A stretch of DNA of 64,000 nucleotides. Source: Falsiroseomonas sp050563525. GTDB taxonomy: Bacteria; Pseudomonadota; Alphaproteobacteria; Acetobacterales; Acetobacteraceae. The stretch spans positions 62,001-126,000 of the forward strand of contig NZ_JBNXUN010000003.1 of NCBI RefSeq assembly GCF_050563525.1, given 5' to 3'. The notes below the pieces were generated by a model. That model had not been told where the DNA came from, did not search any database, and saw nothing but the letters and a program-made list of their open reading frames with translations. Every line of letters begins with the position of its first letter. The first letter of the stretch is position 1. Below, piece after piece: positions 48,637 to 56,937 of this stretch. Made by a program: the position numbers and the translations under genes.

Positions 48637-49968
48637 CTACCAGGTCAGTTCCGCCACGCTGATGCGGCCTTCCGCAGCGGGCCAGGCACGTGCCACGATG
48701 CGTTCGGTGTTGAAGACGCCGACCACCGGCCGGCCGAGTTCCGCCGCCGGAAGCTGTACGGTCGCGGCTGCGGCAACCGCGACGCCAGGGCGCAGCGTGG
48801 CCGGCTGCCGGCCATCGAGCAGCACGATGTCGCGCGGGATTCCGAAATAGCCGCGCGGCCGCTGCAGTACCACGACGCCACCCGCCGAACGCTCCGCCGC
48901 CGCCAGCGCGCGGGGGCGCAGGTGCACCACATCGGAGCTGCGCGGGAAGGCGTTGCGGTAGATGTGCGTGGTGGTGTGGCCGGGGGCCGCGACGACGATC
49001 TCCAGCGGCCAGTCACTTGCCACCGTCACCGGGCCCCACCGGCCATCGGCGCCGGTCGTGCGGCGGTGCAGCGCCTCCCCGATGCGGGCACCGGTCTCGG
49101 GGTCGGTGCGGAACACCTCGACCACGGCGTCGGGCACCGGGCGGTTCGTCACGACGGGGGCGGATTGCGTGACGATACCGTCCAGCACCGGGCGCGCTTC
49201 CGGCACCACCGCGATATGGCCGGGCTCTCGCCCCACGATGAAGCGGAACTGTTCGCGGAACGCGCGCCAGTGATAGGCGGTCTCGCGGTGGTCCAGTTCA
49301 CCAAGCACCAGGTTGGTGGCGCCGCGCAGTTCCGGCCCGTCGACATCGGTGCCGGTCGGGCGGTCCGGGGTCGGCGACCAGATGGCGCGAGGCTGGGCAT
49401 ATACGTCGTTCCAGGCGCTGCGGATCGTCAGGAAATCCGTCTCCGGCACCACATCGGTGGTGCCGCCGTTCAGACGGGTCAGGAAGGGACCCTTGCCGTT
49501 GAACTCCCGGTTACGCGACTCCGGCCAGTCGGAGGTGCCACGGTTGGGCGTGCCGCACAGCACGGCATGCGAGACCTGCGGCGCGCCGCCGCGATGTACG
49601 ACGAAGTCGCGGATCGGATTGCCGCCGCGCGAATTGCCGACCAGCGCTACACGCGGTGCACCGGTACGCGCGCGCAGGTCCGCCACGAAATCCGTCAGCC
49701 GATCGGTCTGCTCCACGGTGCTGCTGCGGTTGGGCTGCGGCACCAGGTCATCGTCCCGCGACAGCGGGTCGGGCATGTTGACCGCCATCAGGCGGTCGCG
49801 CGGGATGCCGTTGCTCTCGAAGCGCCACAGCGTCGTCTGCCACAGCGCGGCGTGGTCGCCATTGCCGTGGATGAACAGGATGGGTGGCGGCGCCGGCTGC
49901 GCGCGCAGCACACCTGGCGCGGCGAGCACGGCGGCGGAGGCGAACAGGGCGCGGCGGGAGATTTTCAT
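48637..49968 (-). CDS. Exported alpha/beta hydrolase (lipase/esterase-like)
   Basis: A 443-residue protein. The N-terminus is a Tat-like signal (KISRRALFASAAVLAAPGVLRAQ). The hydrolase half has ILFIHGNGDHAALWQ, the nucleophile elbow GNSRGG (GxSxG), and an Asp/His pair region around HRGGAPQVSHAVLCGTPNRG. The second half (from about 250) is rich in beta-strand-like sequence (VEVFRTDPETGARIGEALHR, VTVASDWPLEIVVAAPG), similar to Ig/CNA-B-like folds. It probably hydrolyses an ester or lipid outside the cytoplasm. It overlaps the cytochrome gene by 4 bases and closes the PQQ-linked group. Confidence 0.82.
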   Translation of the reverse strand: MKISRRALFASAAVLAAPGVLRAQPAPPPILFIHGNGDHAALWQTTLWRFESNGIPRDRLMAVNMPDPLSRDDDLVPQPNRSSTVEQTDRLTDFVADLRARTGAPRVALVGNSRGGNPIRDFVVHRGGAPQVSHAVLCGTPNRGTSDWPESRNREFNGKGPFLTRLNGGTTDVVPETDFLTIRSAWNDVYAQPRAIWSPTPDRPTGTDVDGPELRGATNLVLGELDHRETAYHWRAFREQFRFIVGREPGHIAVVPEARPVLDGIVTQSAPVVTNRPVPDAVVEVFRTDPETGARIGEALHRRTTGADGRWGPVTVASDWPLEIVVAAPGHTTTHIYRNAFPRSSDVVHLRPRALAAAERSAGGVVVLQRPRGYFGIPRDIVLLDGRQPATLRPGVAVAAAATVQLPAAELGRPVVGVFNTERIVARAWPAAEGRISVAELTW

Positions 49969-50558
49969 TCGCTGTGTGCCAGGTAATGCGCGAGCGCGCG
50001 GATGTCGGCGTCGCCAATGCCGTACAGGAGACCGTTCATCTGCGTGTCGGCGCCGACGCGGACATTGTCGCGATACTCGCGCAGGGCATGGGCCAGGTAG
50101 TCCTCCCGCTGGTGGTTGACGCGGGGGATGTTGGCGCGGCCGGCATAGCTTGGCAGGTGGCAGACGCCGCAGTTCCGGCCGGCCGCCAACTCCTCGCCCC
50201 GCGCCGCGAGCGCCGCGTCACGCGCGCCGCGATCAGCGGGCGGGCCGGAGGGCTGGGCTGCGAAATGCGCAGCCAGGTCCTCGGCTTCCTGGTCCGTCAG
50301 TCCCTTCGCCGCCTCCGTCATGGCCGGCACCTGGCGCAGCCCCTCGCGGAACAGCACCAGTTGCATGGTCAGGAAATCCACCTGCTGGCCAGCGAGCGAC
50401 GGCATCTCGGCGGTCTCGCTCCGGCCGCCGGGTCCGTGGCAGGCGGCGCATTGGCGGGCTTCGGCGACGGCGGCACCGCGGGCAGCATCCTGCGCCGCGG
50501 CGGGCTGGGCGAAGGCGGCGGCCAGTGCGGCCGCCGTCAGCAATCCGTAGCACTGCAT
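49965..50558 (-). CDS. Exported dihaem c-type cytochrome (c4-like)
   Basis: A 197-residue cytochrome c with a signal peptide (MQCYGLLTAAALAAAFAQPAAAQ). It has two haem-binding motifs, CAACH (in RQCAACHGPGG) and CGVCH (in RNCGVCHLPSYAG), each followed by a c4-type segment (SLAGQQVDFLTMQL, HQREDYLAHALREY). Methionine ligands are likely in the loops after them. It would accept electrons in the periplasm, most simply from the adjacent PQQ-dependent sugar dehydrogenase. ATG 50558 overlaps that gene's stop by 3 bases; a TTG at 50561 also exists. Confidence 0.92.
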   Translation of the reverse strand: MQCYGLLTAAALAAAFAQPAAAQDAARGAAVAEARQCAACHGPGGRSETAEMPSLAGQQVDFLTMQLVLFREGLRQVPAMTEAAKGLTDQEAEDLAAHFAAQPSGPPADRGARDAALAARGEELAAGRNCGVCHLPSYAGRANIPRVNHQREDYLAHALREYRDNVRVGADTQMNGLLYGIGDADIRALAHYLAHSE

Positions 50559-51766
50559 CAACGGCGATATGTCACGCGGTAGATGGCGCCATTGTCGGTG
50601 TCCGAGACCAGCAAGGAGCCATCCGGCATCGTCAGCAGGCCCGAGGGCCGGCCGTTGAACTTCTGCGCGGCGTCGTCACGGAAGCCGGTCATGAAGGGTT
50701 CCTGCACCAGCCGTCCACCCTCGGCCTCACGCACCACCACCACTTCGAAGCCCGAAAGCGGCTCGCGGTTCCAGGAGCCCTGGAAGGCGACGAACAGCGC
50801 GTTGCGATACTGCTCCGGGAATTGCGTGCCGGTGTAGAAATGCGTGCCGACTGGCGCGACATGCGGGCCGAGGACGCGGGCCGGCGGCGGGAATTCGTTG
50901 CACAGTCGCGTCGGCTCGGACGCCGCCGGGTCCTGGAAGCCACCGGCGCACCACGGGAAGCCGTGATGCTCGCCGCTCCGCAGGTTCACATGCAGCGTGT
51001 CGGAGGGATTGTTGTGGCCAGCCCAGTCGCGGCCGTGGTTGCTGAACCAGAGCTGGCCGGTGCGCGGGTGGAAATCGAAGCCGACCGAATTGCGCACGCC
51101 GCGCGCTTCGATCCTGCGGTCGCTGCCGTCGGGGTTCCAGCTCTCGATCAGGGCGAACTTCTCGCCATCGAATTCGCAGATGTTGCAGGGCACACCACGC
51201 GGAATGTAAAGTCGCCCATCCGGCCCGAAGGCGATGTGCTTCCAGCCGTGATGCGGCTCCGGCGCCTGGCCGAACGCTTCCGTCAGTTCGACCGGCTGCG
51301 GATTCTGCAGGTTCTGCTCGATATTGTCGATGCGCAGCACTCGGTTCATCGCCGCGATGTACAGCGCGCCGTCCCGCACCGCGAGGCCGGAGGGCTGGGT
51401 CAGCCCCTGCATCAGCGTGGTGACGGTGCGTGCGTTGCCGTTGTCGCGCACGGCATAGACGCGGCCAATGGCGCGGGTGCCGACGAAGATGGTGCCGTCC
51501 GGGCCGCGTACCATCACGCGTGCACCCGGCAGCCCATGCGCCCAAAGCTCCACCTGGAAGCCTTCGGGCACGCGCAGCGCGGCGGTCGGAATGCGTTCGG
51601 GCGGCGTGTTGGTCAGGCGCGGCGGGTGCGGCGCCAGCGGTGAATTCGCCATCTCGGCGGGGCGTCCCTGCGCCCAGGCCGGGGCCGGTGCGGCCTGCTG
51701 CGCGAAGGCGAGGCCTGGCAGCGCCACCGCGGCGGCGGCGAGACCCATCAAGCTGCGTCGGATCAT
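50558..51766 (-). CDS. PQQ-dependent sugar dehydrogenase (sorbosone dehydrogenase-like), exported
   Basis: A 402-residue six-bladed beta-propeller quinoprotein. The signal peptide (RRSLMGLAAAAVALPGLAFAQ) is followed by the GSDH/sorbosone-dehydrogenase pattern: LRVPEGFQVELWAHGLPGARVMVRGPDGTIFVG, PHHGWKHIAFGPDGRLYIPRG, RGVRNSVGFDFHPRTGQLWFSNHGRDW and FQGSWNREP. These proteins oxidise aldoses or sorbosone in the periplasm with PQQ. GGAGG lies well before ATG 51766. It is 97 bases after pqqE and overlaps the cytochrome gene, so cofactor, enzyme and electron acceptor are encoded together. Confidence 0.9.
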   Translation of the reverse strand: MIRRSLMGLAAAAVALPGLAFAQQAAPAPAWAQGRPAEMANSPLAPHPPRLTNTPPERIPTAALRVPEGFQVELWAHGLPGARVMVRGPDGTIFVGTRAIGRVYAVRDNGNARTVTTLMQGLTQPSGLAVRDGALYIAAMNRVLRIDNIEQNLQNPQPVELTEAFGQAPEPHHGWKHIAFGPDGRLYIPRGVPCNICEFDGEKFALIESWNPDGSDRRIEARGVRNSVGFDFHPRTGQLWFSNHGRDWAGHNNPSDTLHVNLRSGEHHGFPWCAGGFQDPAASEPTRLCNEFPPPARVLGPHVAPVGTHFYTGTQFPEQYRNALFVAFQGSWNREPLSGFEVVVVREAEGGRLVQEPFMTGFRDDAAQKFNGRPSGLLTMPDGSLLVSDTDNGAIYRVTYRR

Positions 51767-51863
51767 TCTGTTTCCCCTCCCCGGCCGTTCAGGCCGTTGC
51801 AGGACCATAGAAGGGTGCAACCGGAAATTGGGCAAGACGCAATCCAGTGCGATGACGCGCGTT

Positions 51864-52934
51864 TCAGGAGAAGCCGCGATAGGTGAAGTCGGTCTCACCC
51901 GCCTCCGCCACCGCGTCCGCCAGCATCGCGTGGTGCGGAGACAATGCGCAGGCGGGGTCGGTGGCACTGGCGTTGCCGGTCAGTGCGAAGGCCTGGCAGC
52001 GGCAGCCGCCCCAGTCCCGTTCGGCATGTTCGCAGCCCTGGCAGGGGCTCGGCATCCAGGACGTGCCGCGATAGGCGTTGAAGGCCGGGCTGTCGTTCCA
52101 GGCAACTTCCAGCGACGTGTCGCGCACGTTCGGGAAGTCGAGGCCCGTGAGCGTCTCCGCGGCATGGCACGGCAGGATGCGCCCGGCGGGGGACACCGCC
52201 AGGAAGCGCCGGCCCCAGCCACCCATGCAGGATTTCGGGCGGCTGGCATGGTAGTCCGGCACGACGTAGTCGATGACCAGCCGGTCGCGCAGCCGCACGC
52301 GCGCCGCATCCACCACCTGCGTCGCCGCATCGAGCATGGCCCGGCTCGGCAGCAGGGCGTCGCGGTTGGCCAGCGCCCAGCCGTAATATTGCACATGCGC
52401 GACTTCCAGCCGCGCCGCGCCCCATTCCAGCGCGATCTCGATCAGCGCCGGCAGGTTGTGCAGGTTCTGGCGATGCACCACGGCGTTCAGGGTCAGCGGC
52501 AGCCCGGCGTCGCGTACCAGGCGCGCGGCCTCCCGCTTGCGCGGCATGGCGCCACGCATCCCGCCGATGCGCTCGGCGCCGGCATCCTCCGCGTCCTGCA
52601 CGGAAAGCTGCACGTGATCCAGCCCGTTCGCGACCAGTCGGTCCATCATCGCCTGATCCAGCAATACACCGGCGGTAATGAGGTTGGTGTAGAGCCCGGC
52701 ATCCCGCGCCGCGGCGACGATCTCCGCGATGTCGCGCCGCACCGTCGGCTCACCGCCCGACAGATGCACCTGGAGGCAGCCGAGCGTGGCGGCTTCGCGG
52801 AACACGCGCGCCCATTCCGCCGTGTCCAGCTCCTGGCGCGCCCGCGTCAACTCGACGGGATTCGAACAGTAGGGGCAGCGCAGCGGGCAACGATGCGTCA
52901 ACTCCGCCAGCAGGGCGAGCGGTGCGTCAGCCAT
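51864..52934 (-). CDS. pqqE: PQQ biosynthesis radical SAM enzyme PqqE
   Basis: A 356-residue radical SAM/SPASM enzyme. Cys16, Cys20 and Cys23 (HRCPLRCPYCSN) bind the [4Fe-4S]-SAM cluster. The SPASM cysteines follow in CMGGWG and CQGCEHAERDWGGCRCQ near the C-terminus. PqqE, with PqqD presenting PqqA, forms the C-C bond between Glu and Tyr of PqqA. It follows pqqD with an 8-base overlap. A 97-base gap separates it from the sugar dehydrogenase gene. Confidence 0.96.
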   Translation of the reverse strand: MADAPLALLAELTHRCPLRCPYCSNPVELTRARQELDTAEWARVFREAATLGCLQVHLSGGEPTVRRDIAEIVAAARDAGLYTNLITAGVLLDQAMMDRLVANGLDHVQLSVQDAEDAGAERIGGMRGAMPRKREAARLVRDAGLPLTLNAVVHRQNLHNLPALIEIALEWGAARLEVAHVQYYGWALANRDALLPSRAMLDAATQVVDAARVRLRDRLVIDYVVPDYHASRPKSCMGGWGRRFLAVSPAGRILPCHAAETLTGLDFPNVRDTSLEVAWNDSPAFNAYRGTSWMPSPCQGCEHAERDWGGCRCQAFALTGNASATDPACALSPHHAMLADAVAEAGETDFTYRGFS

Positions 52935-53187
52935 GGCGCAGCGCGCCCCGGGTGACGAGGTCGGCGATCAACGCGCGCACATCGGCGCCGATCACCTCGA
53001 TCGGCGCATCGTATTGCGCTGCGAGCGCCGCGATGATCGCCGCCTCGTCGCGCACGCCGTCCACCAGACGCAGCACCGCCAGTGCCGTCTCGTCCGGCAC
53101 AAACATGCGTTCCGGCGCCATGACGATCCAGCGATCGCGCGCCTTGTCCTCCTGCAGCCGGACGCCAGGGGCGAAGCGGGGCGTCAT
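52927..53187 (-). CDS. pqqD: PQQ biosynthesis peptide chaperone PqqD
   Basis: An 86-residue winged-helix-like RRE protein. The segments PRFAPGVRLQEDKARDRW, VMAPERMFVPDETALAVLRLVDGVRDEAAI and ALIADLVTRGALRH are typical PqqD. It binds the PqqA peptide and hands it to PqqE. ATG 53187 overlaps the pqqC stop by 4 bases; a longer start at 53271 runs inside pqqC. It overlaps pqqE by 8 bases. Confidence 0.95.
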   Translation of the reverse strand: MTPRFAPGVRLQEDKARDRWIVMAPERMFVPDETALAVLRLVDGVRDEAAIIAALAAQYDAPIEVIGADVRALIADLVTRGALRHG

Positions 53188-53909
53188 GGGCGGAAGGCGC
53201 CGGGCGGCGGCAGGCCGGGCGCGACATAGGCGAAATGCAGCGCATCCAGCTGAGCCCACAGCAGGTCGCACTTGAAGCGCAGGGCGGCCAGCACCTGACG
53301 TTGCAGCTCCGGCGTCGTCGCTTCCCGCTTCACGTAGTCAAGCGCGAAGGCGACATCCGCAGGTGCCTGCGTCAGGCGCGGCTTGAAATAGGCCAAAGTC
53401 GCCTCCGAGACGAAGTCGTAGTTCGCCAGCATGCCGGAGACACGGGAGCGGATGATGTCCGTCGAGAACATTTCCGTGAGCGAGGAGGCAATCGCCTCCA
53501 GCAGGCTACGCTCGCGTACGAAGTGTACATAAGCCTCCACCGCGAAGCGCGTGCCGGACAGGATGCCATCCATCGAGGTGACGTAGTCGCGGTCCAGGCC
53601 CAGCCCATCGGTCAGCGCCAGCCAACGCTCGACACCACCGGGATGTCCGCCATCGCCATCATGGTCCACCAGCCGCCGGCGCCACTCCCGCCGCAGTTCC
53701 GGCGTCGGCAGCCGCGCGAGCAGGGAGGCGTCCTTCATCGGGATGTGCGCCTGGTAGCAGTAGCGGTTCAGCGCCCAGGCCTGGACCTGCCCGAGGTTCA
53801 GCTTTCCGTCGTGCAGCAGGTGATGGAACGGGTGATGGACATGGTAGCGTTCCGCCCCGATGGCGCGCAGCGCATCCTCAAGGGCTTGCGGCGAAAGCAT
53901 TCCGGTCAC
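53184..53909 (-). CDS. pqqC: Pyrroloquinoline-quinone synthase PqqC
   Basis: A 241-residue helical oxidase that carries out the final ring closure and oxidation to PQQ. Family segments include YHVHHPFHHLLHDGKLNLGQVQAWALNRYCYQ, HDGDGGHPGGVERWLAL, FAVEAYVHFVRERSLLEAIASSLTE and YDFVSEATLAYFKPRL. Two His-rich stretches line the active site. The GTG at 53909 overlaps the pqqB stop by 4 bases (GTGA); the ATG three codons later (53900) is the alternative. It overlaps pqqD by 4 bases. Confidence 0.95.
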   Translation of the reverse strand: MTGMLSPQALEDALRAIGAERYHVHHPFHHLLHDGKLNLGQVQAWALNRYCYQAHIPMKDASLLARLPTPELRREWRRRLVDHDGDGGHPGGVERWLALTDGLGLDRDYVTSMDGILSGTRFAVEAYVHFVRERSLLEAIASSLTEMFSTDIIRSRVSGMLANYDFVSEATLAYFKPRLTQAPADVAFALDYVKREATTPELQRQVLAALRFKCDLLWAQLDALHFAYVAPGLPPPGAFRP

Positions 53910-54820
53910 GGCGTGATCTCCATCCCATCCTCGGCCACTTCCCAACCCGCAGCCTCCAATGTGGCGCGCTCGGGACTGTCGGCGAGCAGCGCGGGATTGG
54001 TGTTGTTGAGGTGGGTCAGGATGCGGCGGCGGACGCCGAGACTCGCAAATTCGTGAAGCGTCTCGGTGATCGGCATGTGGCCCATGCGGCGGCCGGTCTT
54101 CGGGCCGGCGCCAGCCGAGATCATCTCGTCATCGGAGAACAACGTGCCGTCGAAGATCACGCAGTTGGCACCGCGCAGTCTGTTCCGCAGCGCGGGTGTC
54201 ATCATGGCGCAGCCCGGGATGTAGTGCAGCACCGCGCCGCCCGCGGAAATCGCAAGGCCCAGCGCCTCCCCGTCCTCGGAAACATCCGGCTGTCCGGTGG
54301 TTTCCGCGTACAGCGGCACCTTGCCAGGAACCACGTAGGCGGTGATCGACAGGCCGAGCGCGGCGCCGCCCGCATCCTGCGGCGCGAAAGCCGCATCCAG
54401 TGGCAGGTCGGCGCGGCCGACAAAATCGGGATTCAGGCAACCGAAGATGGGGTTGGCATCCAGAACGGCGCGCGTTGGCGCGGCGGCGTAAAGACGGAAG
54501 GGCTGGCGTTCGCGCAGATGCAGTAGGCCGGCGATGGCATCGATTTCGCCACCGGTCAGCAGCACGGCCGAAATAGGTGAGTTGCGCAGCGGCGCTACGC
54601 GCGGATGCAGTGCCGGCGTTGCCTCGATCTGCTGGCGCAGGTCGGGGGCTGCATTCACCACAAGCCAGCGTTCGCCATCGGCGCTGACGGCCAGGCTCGC
54701 CTGGCTGCGGCGCGGCGCCGCAGGGTCTCCGGCACGGGCCCGGCGGCAACCGGGACCGGCCGAATTCCACTGTGGAAACCCGCCTCCGGCACCGGCGCCC
54801 AGAATCATCGCGCGCAGCAT
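53906..54820 (-). CDS. pqqB: PQQ biosynthesis protein PqqB (metallo-beta-lactamase fold)
   Basis: A 304-residue PqqB. Recognisable segments are ILGAGAGGGFPQWN near the start, the SQASLAVSADGERWLVVNAAPDLRQQI region, LTGGEIDAIAGLLHLRE, VIFDGTLFSDDEM, GHMPI and ILTHLNNTNPAL. Many PqqB proteins have a CxCxxC zinc site after WN; here it is Ser20/Gly22/Cys25, and Asp94-Ala95 replaces the usual Asp-His of the metal-binding motif. So a zinc role looks reduced, though this may be common in this lineage. PqqB is thought to hydroxylate the intermediate. It follows pqqA by 16 bases. Confidence 0.94.
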   Translation of the reverse strand: MLRAMILGAGAGGGFPQWNSAGPGCRRARAGDPAAPRRSQASLAVSADGERWLVVNAAPDLRQQIEATPALHPRVAPLRNSPISAVLLTGGEIDAIAGLLHLRERQPFRLYAAAPTRAVLDANPIFGCLNPDFVGRADLPLDAAFAPQDAGGAALGLSITAYVVPGKVPLYAETTGQPDVSEDGEALGLAISAGGAVLHYIPGCAMMTPALRNRLRGANCVIFDGTLFSDDEMISAGAGPKTGRRMGHMPITETLHEFASLGVRRRILTHLNNTNPALLADSPERATLEAAGWEVAEDGMEITP

Positions 54821-54836
54821 GGAGGCAGGCGGAGGC

Positions 54837-54917
54837 TCAGGCGATTTCGGCGCAGGCGTAGCTGTTGATTTCCATCGCCAGCGAGATCTCGACGATCTTC
54901 GGGGTCTTCCAGGTCAT
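54837..54917 (-). CDS. pqqA: PQQ precursor peptide PqqA
   Basis: A 26-residue peptide, starting MTWKTPKIVEISL and ending INSYACAEIA. Glu16 and Tyr20 (E-x3-Y) are the residues that are cross-linked and become PQQ. The peptide is too short for normal gene finders but is placed exactly ahead of pqqB (16-base gap). GGGAGACG lies about 9 bases before the ATG. The WKTPKI start and the conserved Glu-x3-Tyr spacing fit the family well. It heads the leftward pqqABCDE operon. Confidence 0.95.
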   Translation of the reverse strand: MTWKTPKIVEISLAMEINSYACAEIA

Positions 54918-54964
54918 CTTTGCGTCTCCCATGCATCCGGCAATGCGGCCGGGCCTTCGACATG

Positions 54965-54979
54965 GCGGGGCGTCCCCGC
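54965..54979. terminator. Hairpin between tauD-like gene and pqqA
   Basis: GCGGGG / CCCCGC forms a perfect 6-bp G+C-rich stem with a 3-base loop, 20 bases beyond the stop of the TauD-like gene and about 50 bases ahead of the pqqA ATG on the same strand. It could end the tauD transcript or attenuate into pqqA. Confidence 0.42.
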
Positions 54980-54999
54980 TCCGGCAAGAGCTACGCCGG

Positions 55000-55878
55000 T
55001 CACACCGGGCGTTCGCCTTGGATCGTGACCCGGTTGCCGTAGCGCGTCGCCGGCCAGTAGTCCCACATCGCGCGATGTTGCGCGCAGCGGTTGTCCCAGA
55101 ACGCCACGGAATTCTCCCGCCACCGGAAGCGGCATTGGAACAGAGGGTTGGCGCTGTGCTCGAACAGGTAGGCGAGGATGCCGGTGCTCTCATCCGCCGG
55201 GATGTCCAGGATGCGGCGGGTGAAGCCCTTGTTGACAAACAAGGCACGGCGGCCCGTCACGGGATGGGTGCGGATCACCGGATGCACCGCGCGCGGATAG
55301 ACTGGTTTGTCATGCACGCCGAGATTCGCATAGGTGCCGCGATACACCTCCTCCCCGTCATGCACCGCCGTCAGGCCCTCAAGGTACGTCTTCATGCGGT
55401 CCGACAGCGCGTCGTAGGCGGCGTACATGTTGGCGAACAGCGTATCGCCGCCCACAGGCGGGCACTGCTTGATGTAGAGAATGCTGCCCAGCGGCGGCTC
55501 CTCGTCGCAGGACACGTCGGAGTGCCAGAACTCGCCATTGGCGCGCGGGCTGTCGCGGTCTGCCTTGATGACCATCAGGGCAGGATGGCCTTCGGTCGGC
55601 GCGGCGGGGTGGATGTGCAACTCGCCGAAATGGCGGCCGAAATCCAGGTGCTGGTCCGGCGTCAGGTGCTGGTCGCGGAAGAAGATGACCAGGTTCTCGG
55701 CCAGTGCGCGGTGGATCTCCTGCATCTGCTCGGCCGAGGGATTGCCGATGTCGACGCCGCCCAGTTCGGCGCCGATGATGGGCGTGAGCTTTTCGACCGT
55801 GATGCTGCGATAGGGCGCCGCGGCGTCGGCCGCGTGCCGGTAGCGCGGCCCGCGGGCGGCGGTGCTGACATGGTTCAT
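55000..55878 (-). CDS. TauD/TfdA-family Fe(II)/2-oxoglutarate dioxygenase
   Basis: A 292-residue dioxygenase. The iron-binding facial triad is His119-x-Asp121 in GEFWHSDVS and His268 in RCAQHRAMWDYWPATR; Arg279 nearby likely binds 2-oxoglutarate. The DHRALFVNKGFTRR-like segment and CAQHRAMWDY are typical of the TauD/TfdA group (taurine, alkylsulfate or phenoxyacetate oxygenases). The substrate cannot be read. GGGGAAA precedes ATG 55878; an ORF open from 56919 upstream crosses the divergent gene and is spurious. It faces away from the polysaccharide deacetylase. Confidence 0.9.
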   Translation of the reverse strand: MNHVSTAARGPRYRHAADAAAPYRSITVEKLTPIIGAELGGVDIGNPSAEQMQEIHRALAENLVIFFRDQHLTPDQHLDFGRHFGELHIHPAAPTEGHPALMVIKADRDSPRANGEFWHSDVSCDEEPPLGSILYIKQCPPVGGDTLFANMYAAYDALSDRMKTYLEGLTAVHDGEEVYRGTYANLGVHDKPVYPRAVHPVIRTHPVTGRRALFVNKGFTRRILDIPADESTGILAYLFEHSANPLFQCRFRWRENSVAFWDNRCAQHRAMWDYWPATRYGNRVTIQGERPV

Positions 55879-56097
55879 GGCATTTCCCCATATTGGACGG
55901 CTTGGATGCGAAGGTGACCGCAGGCACGGGGCACACGTCAACCGCAACCCGGTGCAAAGCCGCGCCAGCGCCTTGACCCTGCCCGGAGCGCCAGCGAAGC
56001 TTCGGCAAGGGAAACGTCCGGACCACGGTCGCACGCCGCCAGACAGGTCGCGGATCGTGAGGCCGTGCCTCCGGCATAAGGCGGAGGATGCGGCACG

Positions 56098-56937
56098 GTG
56101 CAGGTCTCGGAACCGAAGGTGAAGGCGTGGCCGAATGGCGCGCAGATCGCCGTGATGGTCACCGTCATGTACGAGACCTGGCCGGAGGGTCGCACCCCGC
56201 CCTATTCCCCCATGGCCAGCCCGCTGCGGGAGGGGGTGGTGGACCGCCAGGGCATTTCCTGGGCCGAATATGGCGGCCGCACCGGCATCTGGCGCCTTGG
56301 CGAGTTGTTCGAGGATTTCGGCGTGAAGGGCACCATCTGCGCCAATGCCCGCGCTGTGGAACGCTACCCGGACTCGGTGAAGGCGCTGCACGCGGCGGGA
56401 CATGAGATCGCCGGGCATTCCTACACCCAGAACATGTTCCTGCCCTACATGGAGCCGGCGGAGGAACTCGCCCTGATCCGCCGCTGCGCCGGCATCATCG
56501 AGGAGGCCGTGGGCGAACGGCCGGTCGGCTGGGCCAGCCCGCGCATGTCGCCGAGCGAGCACACCGCGCGCTACCTGGCACAGGAGGGCTTCCTCTGGCA
56601 CGGCGACTACAACGACACCGACCTGCCCTATGTGGTGACGACGGAATCCGGAAAGCTGGTGGCGCTGCAGCACAGCGACTTCACCGACAACCGCGTGATG
56701 CGCGGCAGCCCTAGGGATTTCCTCGACGTCTACCGCGATACCTTCGACTTCCTGATGCTGAGCCGCCGTCCGGAGATCCTGAACCTGACGGTGCACGCCC
56801 ATTTCGGCGGCCGCCCGCCCCTGGCCGCCATGGTCCACCGCATCCTGCAGCACATGCAGCTTCAGGGCGGCCGGGTCTGGTTCGCGCGCCACGACGAAGT
56901 GGCGCGCTGGGTGCGGCAACAGGGAGAGACAGAATGA
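56098..56937 (+). CDS. Polysaccharide deacetylase family protein (PuuE/allantoinase-like)
   Basis: A 279-residue NodB-fold protein. The first residues (WPNGAQIAVMVTVMYETWPEG) match the PuuE-type start. HEIAGHSYTQN is the metal-binding H-x3-H-like motif and LNLTVHAHFGGRPPL is a later motif. RPVGWASPRMSPSEHTARYLAQEGF is the family's second motif with the arginine. Related proteins hydrolyse allantoin-like or N-acyl substrates, not only chitin. Pairing with a Bug receptor by a 4-base overlap points to catabolism of an imported compound. GTG 56098 sits 11 bases after GGAGG. Confidence 0.84.
   Translation: MQVSEPKVKAWPNGAQIAVMVTVMYETWPEGRTPPYSPMASPLREGVVDRQGISWAEYGGRTGIWRLGELFEDFGVKGTICANARAVERYPDSVKALHAAGHEIAGHSYTQNMFLPYMEPAEELALIRRCAGIIEEAVGERPVGWASPRMSPSEHTARYLAQEGFLWHGDYNDTDLPYVVTTESGKLVALQHSDFTDNRVMRGSPRDFLDVYRDTFDFLMLSRRPEILNLTVHAHFGGRPPLAAMVHRILQHMQLQGGRVWFARHDEVARWVRQQGETE

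Noticed and set aside
55879..56919. Upstream extension of the TauD-like frame
   Set aside because: The in-frame region continues through the divergent deacetylase gene without coding character; the ATG at 55878 has a GGGGAAA site and a normal N-terminus.
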